This document shows, in pieces, positions 21,235 through 29,181 of a stretch of DNA of 39,254 bases. Position 1 is the stretch's first letter; every line of letters begins with the position of its first letter. The DNA comes from Fulvivirga imtechensis AK7 (GTDB lineage: Bacteria > Bacteroidota > Bacteroidia > Cytophagales > Cyclobacteriaceae). The translations under genes and the position numbers were made by a program. Below the pieces are notes generated by a model. It made no database searches, had not been told where the DNA came from, and saw only the letters and a list, made by a program, of their open reading frames with translations. The stretch spans positions 1 to 39,254 of the forward strand of contig NZ_AMZN01000083.1 of the NCBI RefSeq assembly GCF_000331535.1, in the 5' to 3' direction.

Positions 21235-22350
21235 TTAAACGGTCAGGCCTCTTGAAGACAACTCTGCTTTAGCCTTGTCCACATGATCTTCTGCCATCTG
21301 ATCTTCCAGCCATTCGACCAGCTCCCTCATCCCTTCTTGGAGTGATACCTGTGGAGAATAGCCAAGTATCCTGTTTGCCTTGGATATGTCAGCAAAACAA
21401 TGCCTTATGTCGCCTACACGATACTCTCCTGTAATTTCTGGCAGAATGTATTCTTTGCCCATAGTTTCGGCCAAAAGCTGAGCCAGGGCGCGTATAGAAT
21501 AGCTCTCACCGCTACCAATATTAAAAACCTCTTGAGCCGACTGGTCAGTTTCCAACGCCAGGCGGCATGCTCTCGCCACATCCCTTACATGCACAAAATC
21601 ACGTTGCTGGTTGCCATCTTCAAATATCAATGGCGCCCGCTCATTCAGTAGCCTGGATGAAAATATTGCCAACACTCCTGTGTAGGGGTTAGACAATGAC
21701 TGACGGGTGCCGTAAACATTGAAGAACCGCAAAGCCGTTGTCGGAATGTTGTAGGCCTGGCCTGTCATCAGGCACAGTCGTTCCTGATCATACTTAGATA
21801 GCGCATATACTGAAGATAGATTAGGCGCCTTAAACTCGGGTGTGGCAATCGGGGTTAAAAGCTTGCCTTCCCCGTTATATGTTTCCCAATCATTGTTTTT
21901 CAACTGCTCTATTGATCGCTTGGCGGTTTGATGCAACTTGCCGGCCTGATCCTGATAAAGCCCTTCTCCGTAAATACTCATGCTGGAAGCAACTACAAGC
22001 TTTTTTACGGGATTTTTGATCAGCGCCTCTAGCAGTGTTGCAGTTCCTAAGTTGTTTACATCGGTGTACTCTTTTATCTCATACATCGATTGGCCAACAC
22101 CGACCAGTGCTGCGAAGTGATACACGGCATCAACTTCCTGCACCAGTTCTTCCAGCAAGTGTTTATCTCGTACATCACCATTGATCAGTTGCACATGATC
22201 GTTAAGGTATTCAGGCCGGAAGCAGTCCGGCCCGTGAACCTGTTCAGACAGGTTGTCCAGAGCAATAACTTCATATTTATTTTTTATTAATTCATCACCA
22301 AGGTGGGAGCCGATGAAGCCGGCGCCTCCGGTTATCAATATTTTCTTCAC
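21235..22350 (-). CDS. NAD-dependent NDP-sugar epimerase (extended SDR, dTDP-rhamnose 4-epimerase-like)
   Basis: The 371-residue protein starts at GTG (22350), giving MKKILITGGAGFIG with the glycine-rich NAD motif at residues 7-14. The active site includes SSMSIYGEG (from 122) and the Tyr182/Lys186 pair (YALSK). RFFNVYGTRQ and FEDGNQQRDFVHVRDVA are conserved nucleotide-sugar epimerase motifs. The long insertion after YGEG resembles dTDP-L-rhamnose 4-epimerases; GDP- or UDP-sugar substrates remain possible. It is the first gene of the tight nine-gene operon, with 204 bp of upstream DNA where the operon promoter probably lies. Confidence 0.86.
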   Translation of the reverse strand: MKKILITGGAGFIGSHLGDELIKNKYEVIALDNLSEQVHGPDCFRPEYLNDHVQLINGDVRDKHLLEELVQEVDAVYHFAALVGVGQSMYEIKEYTDVNNLGTATLLEALIKNPVKKLVVASSMSIYGEGLYQDQAGKLHQTAKRSIEQLKNNDWETYNGEGKLLTPIATPEFKAPNLSSVYALSKYDQERLCLMTGQAYNIPTTALRFFNVYGTRQSLSNPYTGVLAIFSSRLLNERAPLIFEDGNQQRDFVHVRDVARACRLALETDQSAQEVFNIGSGESYSIRALAQLLAETMGKEYILPEITGEYRVGDIRHCFADISKANRILGYSPQVSLQEGMRELVEWLEDQMAEDHVDKAKAELSSRGLTV

Positions 22351-22554
22351 GCTGTTTAGTTTTAGTTGGTACTAGGTTTAACCTGCCTGGGTGCAATTTC
22401 AATTCCAGAAGGTGGAGAAGAAGAGAAAGTTGTAGAAGAAGGTGCTGTTAAATGGCTTTATCCTTTTTTGTTGTACCTCTACCTGATGAACACCTCTTAA
22501 GAAAATGTGGATTTCGATGCCCATAGGGAGAACATGCATCTACACCCTTTTTAA
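22351..22554. promoter_or_regulatory. Probable upstream region of the glycosyltransferase operon
   Basis: This 204-bp gap is the largest within the minus-strand cluster and lies directly upstream of the first gene of the tightly packed set. A promoter is expected here, but I did not find a clear Bacteroidota -33/-7 pair or an operator, so only the position is supported. Confidence 0.35.
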
Positions 22555-23244
22555 TTATACTCGCTGGTCCTTAGGTGTTATCACCAATTTTGAAATGCTA
22601 ACTTCCGGTGATAAGGAGAGTATATTGCAAACTGTTTCAGCCACTTTATCAGCAGAAACACAGCCCAACCCAATGTCGTCAACATTATGATTGCTGCTGA
22701 TCATGTGTTCAAAAAAAGCGGTATCTACCACTCCCGGAGACAATACCGATACCCGCAGTTCCCTGGCTTCCAGTCTGAGTGTATCTGCGATCATATTGAG
22801 CGCTGCCTTTGAGGCGGAATATACGCCCCCATATTCATAAGGTTGCTCTGCGGCAATAGAAGAGACAAAAACTATATCCCCTGTTTTATTTCCAATCATC
22901 TCCGGTAAAAAAGCCCTTACAAATCTCAAAGCCCCTACTACATTGATATCCATCACTCTTTTCCATTTTTCAGGATCACCCTCTGCTAATTTTTCATGTA
23001 TCCCCTGGCCTGCATTGGAGATGAGCACATCCGGGACTCCATACTTATGCCTGACATACACCCACAGCTCATGTATATCCTTTGCAGAGGTAATGTCACA
23101 TGCATGATGATCGACATTCGGAGTGCCGGAGGGATTGACGTCTGCATTAACAACCAGGTATTGTTGCTTGGCCAGGGCGATTGCAATGGCCTTTCCGATA
23201 CCGGAACTCGCACCGGTAATAACGGCTACTTTTTTGTTTTTCAT
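22555..23244 (-). CDS. Short-chain dehydrogenase/reductase
   Basis: This 229-residue classical SDR has TGASSGIGKAIAIALA (NAD(P) site, residues 10-17), ISNAGQG (NAG motif), SSIAA with Ser129, and the Tyr142/Lys146 pair (YSASK). SPGVVDTAFFEHM is the usual substrate-loop region. It lies upstream of the carbohydrate operon on the same strand, separated by 204 bp, so it may be transcribed independently. Substrate unknown; involvement in the sugar pathway is only suggested by position. Confidence 0.85.
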   Translation of the reverse strand: MKNKKVAVITGASSGIGKAIAIALAKQQYLVVNADVNPSGTPNVDHHACDITSAKDIHELWVYVRHKYGVPDVLISNAGQGIHEKLAEGDPEKWKRVMDINVVGALRFVRAFLPEMIGNKTGDIVFVSSIAAEQPYEYGGVYSASKAALNMIADTLRLEARELRVSVLSPGVVDTAFFEHMISSNHNVDDIGLGCVSADKVAETVCNILSLSPEVSISKLVITPKDQRV

Positions 23245-23320
23245 TTAGTTTCGCGACTGATTGCCACTTACAGTTCATAGATTGTGCCACATAATCGGTA
23301 GGCGTGAATGGATATTTGAA

Positions 23321-23374
23321 ACTCGTCCCGCCCTTTGGAGGGAACGTCTCTTAAAACCACTATAGAGTTTTCTT
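23321..23374 (-). repeat. Partial inverted copy (C) of the dispersed repeat
   Basis: Read on the minus strand, this segment gives GAAAACTCTA, then GTGGTTTTAAGAGACGTTC, then CCAAAGGGCGGGACGA. It closely follows 11408-11460 of copy A (GAAAACTCTA, GTGGCTTTAAGAAAACGTTC, CCAAAGGGCGGGACGA). Similarity stops after GGGACGA. It sits between the SDR and the peptidase genes. Confidence 0.65.
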
Positions 23375-23379
23375 CAACC

Positions 23380-24306
23380 CTACTTTTGAAACAGGCTTCC
23401 TACTTTTTTTCTAAAAATGCTCACTGGGTCCTGTCTGAAAATTTTGTTGAGCATGTGGTAGAGTTCCGGGTGTTTTTTCCTGAATAGGTTAGGGCGCTGA
23501 AAGAAGTACTCCGCAGCCACCGGAAGAAATTCCTCTTCACTGGTAGCTCCATAAGGATTAATGTCTGATCTATTGCTTTTGATCTTATTCATTTCCTGAT
23601 GCATTAATCTTAACCATGGTTCTGCATATTGATGTTCCATAAGCACATCAGGCACGCCATCTATACTACCATCAGATTCATCAATTAGGTGTACGAATTC
23701 GTGTATGCCCACATTCTTTTTGTGCTGAGGATGGATAAATCCGAAATGAAGATCTTTTTTTGACAAAAGCATTTTACCATTGACTATGCCGTTGCCTACC
23801 ATGCCGGATATATAGCGATCTTCTCCAGCAGTTTCAAAATTTTGATTAAATGAATTAGAATACAGCAATACTTCATCTAACTGATCGTATTCCCACTGTG
23901 AAAATGCGAAAATTGGGATGACTGCACTGCTGGCTACTAAAAGCCTGTCAAGATCACCTACATCTGTGTCTATTCCGGTTATTTTCTTTTCGAAAAGGAA
24001 GAGGTACACTTCACGCTCAAACTGTTCCTTTTTCTTTATGTCCAGTTCCCGGTAAAATCTGACATTTTCCTGAAGTATTTCTCGCCACCCTTCAGGAAAG
24101 GCTTTCTGAAGATTTCTGTTTCTCTGTCTTATCTTTCTTGTAAGGTGTCGAAATAGAAGCCAGGAGAACAAGAAGCAAACGGGGATTACAACAGCTAATG
24201 TTGTGGTATCATTGTTGTAAATCGGGTACAGGAACATGAGGAATATCATGAATACGGTTGCTGCTATAAAATAGTCAAAAAAGGAGGGTTGGAGGGGTGT
24301 AGCCAT
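23380..24306 (-). CDS. MtfA-like zinc metallopeptidase with N-terminal membrane segments
   Basis: The gene encodes 308 residues from ATG 24306; the longer frame to 24357 needs TTG. The MtfA (peptidase M90) signature is present: His202-Glu203-x-x-His206 in GIHEFVHLIDESDG, with a distal Glu266 in VAAEYFFQRP. The region LLVASSAVIPIFAFSQWEY is typical of the family. Unlike the ~265-residue soluble E. coli MtfA, two hydrophobic segments lie at about residues 10-30 and 36-55 before a basic LTRKIRQRNR stretch, so the enzyme should be anchored in the inner membrane facing the cytoplasm. MtfA in E. coli is linked to the glucose regulator Mlc; no Mlc gene is seen here. Confidence 0.83.
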   Translation of the reverse strand: MATPLQPSFFDYFIAATVFMIFLMFLYPIYNNDTTTLAVVIPVCFLFSWLLFRHLTRKIRQRNRNLQKAFPEGWREILQENVRFYRELDIKKKEQFEREVYLFLFEKKITGIDTDVGDLDRLLVASSAVIPIFAFSQWEYDQLDEVLLYSNSFNQNFETAGEDRYISGMVGNGIVNGKMLLSKKDLHFGFIHPQHKKNVGIHEFVHLIDESDGSIDGVPDVLMEHQYAEPWLRLMHQEMNKIKSNRSDINPYGATSEEEFLPVAAEYFFQRPNLFRKKHPELYHMLNKIFRQDPVSIFRKKVGSLFQK

Positions 24307-24384
24307 ATTTGAACTCAAAGCGTTTGTACAAACAAAGCCAAGGCCAATTCTATACAAAAATATAGTTGCTTCAAGGAAGTATTC

Positions 24385-24912
24385 TTACTGATTAAGAATA
24401 TTTATTATCAGACGGGTAAGCTCTTCAAGGGCTTCTTTGTCCTGTATGATGTAGTCACGCAGGCCGTTTTCTACGAAAGCATTTCGAAGATTGACATTGA
24501 TATCATTAAGGATCAGTACTTTCTGATTGGGATTGGCCTCAATAATATTGTCGAGTGTATCCTTTCCGCTTATGGCATTGGGGAGGCCATTATTAATAAA
24601 AAAATTGAGAAGTATCAGGTCCGGGTTGAGATGCAGGTTGTCGAGACAGCTTTTTCCGGTAGCAAAATTCTTGACCTTAAACTTAAAGGCTTCACCGCTG
24701 CTATTGGATCTCAGTTCCAGTTTGCTGAAATGAGTGTTAATAATTTGAAGGAAAAACGGATCATCATCCACAACAAAAACCAGTAACTCCTCCTGGCGTG
24801 GGGCAGTGTTAGAATCTTCTAGTTCAGAAGGAAACTTAATATGAATGATGTCGCCTGTGGCTTGTTGAGTATTTCGATATTCATCTACTTTACTTAGAGA
24901 AAAACGTGGCAT
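24385..24912 (-). CDS. Degenerate response-regulator receiver domain protein
   Basis: In this 175-residue protein, an N-terminal extension of about 40 residues precedes a CheY-like receiver starting at LLVFVVDDDPFF, with acidic pocket Asp49-51. The position normally holding the phosphoacceptor Asp (PDLILLDxx) is Asn103 here (PDLILLNFFINNG, codon AAT). The C-terminal lysine (YIIQDKEAL) remains. There is no output domain. It is therefore a stand-alone pseudo-receiver, probably a phosphorylation-independent binding module. It is separated by 78 bp from the peptidase start; no kinase gene is nearby. Confidence 0.78.
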   Translation of the reverse strand: MPRFSLSKVDEYRNTQQATGDIIHIKFPSELEDSNTAPRQEELLVFVVDDDPFFLQIINTHFSKLELRSNSSGEAFKFKVKNFATGKSCLDNLHLNPDLILLNFFINNGLPNAISGKDTLDNIIEANPNQKVLILNDINVNLRNAFVENGLRDYIIQDKEALEELTRLIINILNQ

Positions 24913-25355
24913 TCAGGTTAACAGGGTTATTGATAATAAAAGCATCCCCTACTTCACGAAACCTTACATCACACAAAAATAACATTTTTGTTATATTTTC
25001 ATAACGTTTTGGAAAATGTTGCGGTTTATATGTTTGTTAAACCCACACCTGTCCCTCTGAACACTTCTCAATGCTTTTAAGTTAAGAGTAAAATTCCTTC
25101 TTAGAAGTACAGTCATCTCGCCTGTCCCGAGCTTGGCCTCGGGGAACAGTGGGAGAGATTCATGCACCTTTGGAATAGTTACTTGTGCATAGGTCCCTCT
25201 CCCGATATGAAATCAGATATGAAATAGGGATGGGGTAACATTCTTAATATTATTGGGAGAGTGATTTAGGGTGTAAGGGGCGGGTGTGGGTAAAGAAAAA
25301 CCCCCGGGAGTTATTCTATCCGGGGGTTTGATGTATTAAAAGCTTTATAACTTAA
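24913..25355. other. Intergenic region with nested hairpins and repeat fragment
   Basis: No gene is supported in these 443 bases. A hairpin CCCGAG-cttggc-CTCGGG lies at 25126-25143. A nested inverted repeat follows: GGGAGAG (25151-25157) with CTCTCCC (25197-25203), and inside it ATGCAC (25162-25167) with GTGCAT (25185-25190). The block CAGTCATC...GCCTGTCCCGA at 25110-25130 resembles the reverse complement of 37611-37641, just past repeat copy B. The pruA terminator lies at its right edge. Confidence 0.5.
25298..25329 (-). terminator. Rho-independent terminator of pruA
   Basis: The perfect 10-bp stem AAACCCCCGG / CCGGGGGTTT encloses a 12-base loop. On the minus strand it is followed by more T residues (GGGGGTTTTTCTTT). 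It lies 27 bp past the PruA stop codon. Confidence 0.88.
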
Positions 25356-26987
25356 CTATTTCTCCTGCAGGAAAGGATACCTGTAGTCCACAGGGGGTAC
25401 GAAAGTTTCCTTAATAGTTCTGGGTGATACCCAACGCAACAGGTTAAGTGCAGATCCTGCTTTGTCATTAGTTCCGGATGCTCTTGAGCCTCCGAATGGT
25501 TGCTGTCCTACAACAGCTCCTGTCGGCTTATCGTTGATATAGAAATTACCTGCGGCATTTACCAGTTTTTTGGAGGCAAGCTCAATAGCATACCTGTCTT
25601 TTGCCAAAATTGATCCGGTAAGCGCATAAGGAGAAGTGCTGTTCACGAGCTCCAGTGTTTCCTCGTATCTCTCAGCCTGGTAAACGTATATGGTCACCAC
25701 CGGGCCAAAGATCTCCTCGCACATGGTAAGCGACTGCGGGTCTTTGGAATGCACAACCGTAGGTTCGATGAAATATCCTTTCGACTTATCATAATTTCCT
25801 CCGGCAACGATGTCATTCATATCATTCGCTTTAACCCTGTCTATATAGCTTGCAATTTTATCAAATGCACGCTCATCAATTACCGCATTCACAAAATTGG
25901 AGAAATCCTCAGTAACTCCCATTTTGATAGACTTCAGATCTTCCTGGATATATTTCTTCACGTCATCCCAAAGGTTGGAAGGTACATATACCCTTGATGC
26001 TGCGGAACACTTTTGTCCCTGATATTCAAATGCACCCCTTACAATAGCAGTTGCCAGTTCCTTAGCATTGGCTGATTTATGTGCCATAATAAAGTCCTTA
26101 CCACCTGTTTCACCTACAATGCGTGGGTATGTTTTGTATTTATCAATATTCTGACCGATAGTTTTCCAAAGGTTTTTAAATACACCTGTGCTACCGGTGA
26201 AATGCAGTCCGGCAAAATCGGGGTGGTTGAATATAACACCACCTGCAGTTGGTCCGTCAACATACACCAGGTTGATAACACCATCAGGTAAGCCTGCTTC
26301 TTTAAACACTTCCATGATCACCTGGGCAGAATAGATTTGAGTAAAAGCCGGCTTCCAAACAACAGTGTTGCCCATGAGAGCGGCAGATGCCGGCAGGTTT
26401 CCAGCTATGGCGGTGAAGTTAAAAGGAGTAATGGCAAAAACGAATCCTTCCAGCGGTCTGTATTCCAAACGATTCCATACACCTGGTGAAGACTCGGGCT
26501 GATCCTGGTAGATCTGTACCATGTAATGTGCATTAAATCGCAAAAAGTCGATCAATTCGCAAGCTGAGTCAATTTCTGCCTGAAATGCATTTTTAGACTG
26601 TCCAAGCATCGTAGCCGCGTTGATCTTAGCGCGATACGGACCTGCAAGCAGGTCAGCAGCTTTTAAGAAAATACTGGCCCGATGCTCCCACGCCAATTCT
26701 GCCCATGCTTCTTTGGCGCCAAGGGCTGCGTTGATCGCCTGTTCCACATGAGAAGCATCACCTTCATGAAAATGACCCAACAAATGCTGGTGATCATGAG
26801 GGGGGTTCAGAGGCTTTTTCTTTCCGGTTCTTACTTCTTCTGCACCAATATACATCGGTATATCAGCTTGTTTTGACCTGGCTTCCTCAAGGGCTTTTTT
26901 TAAGTTAGCTCTTTCAGATGAACCCGGTGCATATGAAAGCACTGGTTCGTTTTTGGGAAGGGGCACAGTATAAACTCCTTTTGGCAT
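25356..26987 (-). CDS. pruA: 1-pyrroline-5-carboxylate (L-glutamate gamma-semialdehyde) dehydrogenase
   Basis: This enzyme oxidises glutamate semialdehyde to glutamate with NAD+, the second step of proline catabolism. The ATG at 26987 (MPKGVYTVPLPKNEPVLSYAPGS) gives 543 residues, the usual length for this family; an upstream TTG at 27029 would add 14 and is rejected. AAAGGAA lies directly before the ATG. The aldehyde dehydrogenase active site is intact: catalytic Cys327 in EYQGQKCSAASR and general base Glu293 in VGETGGKDF. FHFTGSTG-like cofactor residues (LHFTGSTGVFKNLW) and the terminal QQPFGGSRASGTNDKAG motif are present. It is monofunctional; no proline dehydrogenase is in the window. Confidence 0.95.
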   Translation of the reverse strand: MPKGVYTVPLPKNEPVLSYAPGSSERANLKKALEEARSKQADIPMYIGAEEVRTGKKKPLNPPHDHQHLLGHFHEGDASHVEQAINAALGAKEAWAELAWEHRASIFLKAADLLAGPYRAKINAATMLGQSKNAFQAEIDSACELIDFLRFNAHYMVQIYQDQPESSPGVWNRLEYRPLEGFVFAITPFNFTAIAGNLPASAALMGNTVVWKPAFTQIYSAQVIMEVFKEAGLPDGVINLVYVDGPTAGGVIFNHPDFAGLHFTGSTGVFKNLWKTIGQNIDKYKTYPRIVGETGGKDFIMAHKSANAKELATAIVRGAFEYQGQKCSAASRVYVPSNLWDDVKKYIQEDLKSIKMGVTEDFSNFVNAVIDERAFDKIASYIDRVKANDMNDIVAGGNYDKSKGYFIEPTVVHSKDPQSLTMCEEIFGPVVTIYVYQAERYEETLELVNSTSPYALTGSILAKDRYAIELASKKLVNAAGNFYINDKPTGAVVGQQPFGGSRASGTNDKAGSALNLLRWVSPRTIKETFVPPVDYRYPFLQEK

Positions 26988-27061
26988 TTCCTTTAAAATT
27001 AAAAGATCAACAATCGATTTAGACCGCAAATTTAGGCCATAACTTTTTAATATCCGACCCG

Positions 27062-27757
27062 TCAGAGAATATTCATTAATTGGCTGAGGCAGTTAATTTC
27101 CAGGTGGATATCTTCTTTATGGATTCTTTTATAAGGATTGAAGTAAATGGAATCTATAGATGCATTTTTTGCGCCTAATATGTCTGCTTTAAGGTTGTCA
27201 CCCACCATTAAACTTTCTGCAGTAGTTGCCCCTGCAGTTTTCACTGCGTGGTGAAATATTTCCCGGGAGGGCTTGCGATAACCTATTGTTTCAGAGGTGA
27301 TCATCCCATTGAAATAGCCTTTCAGGTTAGAATGGCTGATCTTGATCTCCTGTACATCGTCAAAGCCATTGGTAAGAATGTATAGTTTATACTTACTGCT
27401 CAGGTATCGAAGCACATCATGCGTATAGGGAAAAAGATTCGTCTTGGCGGGGCACTGTAAAATGTAATCATCGGATATGCGCAAAGCAAGTTCAGGATCA
27501 CTCACCTTAAAATGATTGAGCACCCGCCCGAATCTCTCATTTCTGATAACAGACCGATCGATAGCCCCTTGGTGGTATTGGCTCCATAGTCCTGAATTGA
27601 CCTCCCCAAAGCGATGATAAAACTGATCGAATGAAAAGCCTCCCAATGTATGGAGTTGGTAGTTGTGGTACAGATCGTTCAGTGTTTCGTGTGAGTTTTT
27701 ATCATAGTCCCATAGAGTATGATCAAGATCAAAAAAAATTACACGATAGTTGCGCAT
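27062..27757 (-). CDS. HAD-superfamily hydrolase, YjjG-type nucleotidase
   Basis: The 231-residue protein has HAD motif I in FFDLDHTLWDYD (Asp nucleophile and acid/base), motif II in YILTNGFDDVQ, motif III lysine in IGYRKPSREIF, and motif IV in MVGDNLKADILGAKNA. The LWDYDKNS start and the all-helical C1 cap match the YjjG family of pyrimidine nucleoside monophosphatases, which remove noncanonical pyrimidine nucleotides. Its ATG shares one base with the TAA stop of the ArsR-type gene (TAATG), so the two are probably co-translated. Confidence 0.87.
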   Translation of the reverse strand: MRNYRVIFFDLDHTLWDYDKNSHETLNDLYHNYQLHTLGGFSFDQFYHRFGEVNSGLWSQYHQGAIDRSVIRNERFGRVLNHFKVSDPELALRISDDYILQCPAKTNLFPYTHDVLRYLSSKYKLYILTNGFDDVQEIKISHSNLKGYFNGMITSETIGYRKPSREIFHHAVKTAGATTAESLMVGDNLKADILGAKNASIDSIYFNPYKRIHKEDIHLEINCLSQLMNIL

Positions 27758-28140
27758 TATCGCTGCCAGTTTCTGGTTTGAAGTTTGTTCAGCGCCAGCT
27801 CTCTGTTGGAGTGCATGGTCTTATAGGTTTCATAATCAGTTTTGAGCACCTGATCTTTATGCAAGAACTGAAATATCTGGTTGATAATTTCATATACCTC
27901 ATCTTTCAGGTAATAAAACACCCACTGATCGTGTTTTCTGGTGTTGAGAATGCCGGAATTTTTTAAGTATATCAGGTGTCTTGATGTCTTCGTTTGTGTA
28001 AAATCAAGGATCTGTTCCAGGTCTGATATGCACATCTCCTTGTTCCTGAAAATCAGATGGAGTATTCGCAGGCGTGATTCGTCAGAGCATGCTTTGAAGA
28101 TCTGTGAGCCAAAAGACAAACTGAAGTTTTTTAGTCGCAT
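27757..28140 (-). CDS. ArsR-family winged-helix transcriptional regulator
   Basis: The product is 127 residues from ATG 28140; the longer frame uses a TTG at 28185. The segment IFKACSDESRLRILHLIFRNKEMCISDLEQIL is followed by the recognition helix TKTSRHLIYLKNSGIL and the beta-wing RKHDQWVFYYL, the ArsR fold. A CVC-type metal-binding motif is absent (MCISDLE has one Cys), so it may not be a metal sensor. It is coupled by a one-base TAATG overlap to the HAD phosphatase gene. It diverges from the gene at 28208 across a short AT-rich gap where it could act. Confidence 0.85.
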   Translation of the reverse strand: MRLKNFSLSFGSQIFKACSDESRLRILHLIFRNKEMCISDLEQILDFTQTKTSRHLIYLKNSGILNTRKHDQWVFYYLKDEVYEIINQIFQFLHKDQVLKTDYETYKTMHSNRELALNKLQTRNWQR

Positions 28141-28207
28141 AATTATGGTCAGGGTTGAACCAAAATTAAAATAAATACCGAACAATATAAGGATAATTGG
28201 TGTTCAA

Positions 28208-28891
28208 TTGATATCTTCGGAATTCCAATACATCCATAGTTTTAGTACGTTGAAGTGTTTGAAAAAGGTTCGTGGAAAGTATTTATGGCTAGTGGTGCTT
28301 CTACCGCTATGTTTCCTCCTATCCGTCAGTAAGTCACAGGCTCAGGGGCAAAAAAAAGTAATACAACTTTCCGGTATTATCCTGGGAGAGGATAGTGTTT
28401 CAGGGGTACCTGGCGTGCATGTGTATGTGCCTAAGGCCGGAAGAGGAACAACTACCAATCGTGTAGGATACTTTTCGATGCCTACACTGGTGGGAGATGA
28501 GATTGTGATTAGCGCTATTGGATACCAGAAGCAGTATTATCGTGTGCCTGATACAGATAAAGAGAACCTGACGATCTTGGTTGAACTGGTATCAGATACA
28601 ACTTATCTGGAGACGGTGGAGATCATGCCATTTCCTACAGAAGAGATATTCAAAGAAGCCGTACTGGCGCTTAACCTGCCTGTAGACACAGAGGTCAATG
28701 ACCAAAACCTGAACCAGCAACTGCTGGCCCTGATGCTGCAAACTACACCAATGGACGGAGCGCTTAACCACCGGTACTATATCGACAACTGGGTTCAATA
28801 CCAAAATGATCGCTTCGGCCCGCGCCCTAACCCGCTACTCAACCCATTTAACTGGGCGAATTTTTTTAAATCCCTAAAAAATAAGCAGTAA
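28208..28891 (+). CDS. Secreted carboxypeptidase-regulatory-like domain protein
   Basis: At most 227 residues. No ATG precedes the signal peptide; TTG codons at 28208, 28250 and 28259 are possible starts, so the N-terminus is uncertain. A hydrophobic signal segment (YLWLVVLLPLCFLLSVSKSQAQ) is followed by a CarboxypepD_reg-like beta-sandwich: SGIILGEDSVSGVPGVHVYVPKAG, then GRGTTTNRVGYFSMP, then GDEIVISAIGYQKQYY. This is the N-terminal module seen in TonB-dependent SusC-like receptors and many Bacteroidota surface proteins, but no plug or barrel follows. The ~80 C-terminal residues are alpha-helical and unrecognised. It converges with a 32-residue membrane peptide gene, with stop codons abutting. 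Confidence 0.78.
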   Translation: MISSEFQYIHSFSTLKCLKKVRGKYLWLVVLLPLCFLLSVSKSQAQGQKKVIQLSGIILGEDSVSGVPGVHVYVPKAGRGTTTNRVGYFSMPTLVGDEIVISAIGYQKQYYRVPDTDKENLTILVELVSDTTYLETVEIMPFPTEEIFKEAVLALNLPVDTEVNDQNLNQQLLALMLQTTPMDGALNHRYYIDNWVQYQNDRFGPRPNPLLNPFNWANFFKSLKNKQ

Positions 28892-28990
28892 TTATACTAC
28901 CAGGGAGATGACAATAAGGATGAATAAGACCATATACACTACTCCTATCAACCACTTATAAAATTTAAATTCTGCGCCTGTCATGTTCAT
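28892..28990 (-). CDS. 32-residue single-pass membrane peptide
   Basis: The small frame encodes MNMTGAEFKFYKWLIGVVY followed by MVLFILIVISLVV. It has a polar, positively charged N-terminus and one ~20-residue hydrophobic helix ending at the C-terminus. The start is ATG 28990 or 28984. The stop abuts the stop of the convergent gene at 28891. The hydrophobic pattern and clean ATG argue for a real small protein, but length alone does not prove coding. It could be a small inner-membrane regulator; no function is assigned. Confidence 0.55.
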   Translation of the reverse strand: MNMTGAEFKFYKWLIGVVYMVLFILIVISLVV

Positions 28991-29181
28991 CACGTTAAAA
29001 AATTTATTTAAAGATGAAGTAGCACAAGCTGTGCCAAGTGTATAAAAGGCCTATACAGTAAAAATTTAAAGCTTCTGCCTGGTATTTCCCCTCAGGCACA
29101 ATGCAAATTAGGGAATATTTCCCATATTGGGATGATGGTTGGTTAATTTTAGTTGAGTGAAATTTTATCTTTGTTGCGTAA

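Noticed and set aside
28208-28990. Bacterial gasdermin partner for the CHAT proteases
   Set aside because: No ~250-residue gasdermin-like protein is seen next to either CHAT gene. The 32-residue membrane peptide is too short and lies elsewhere.
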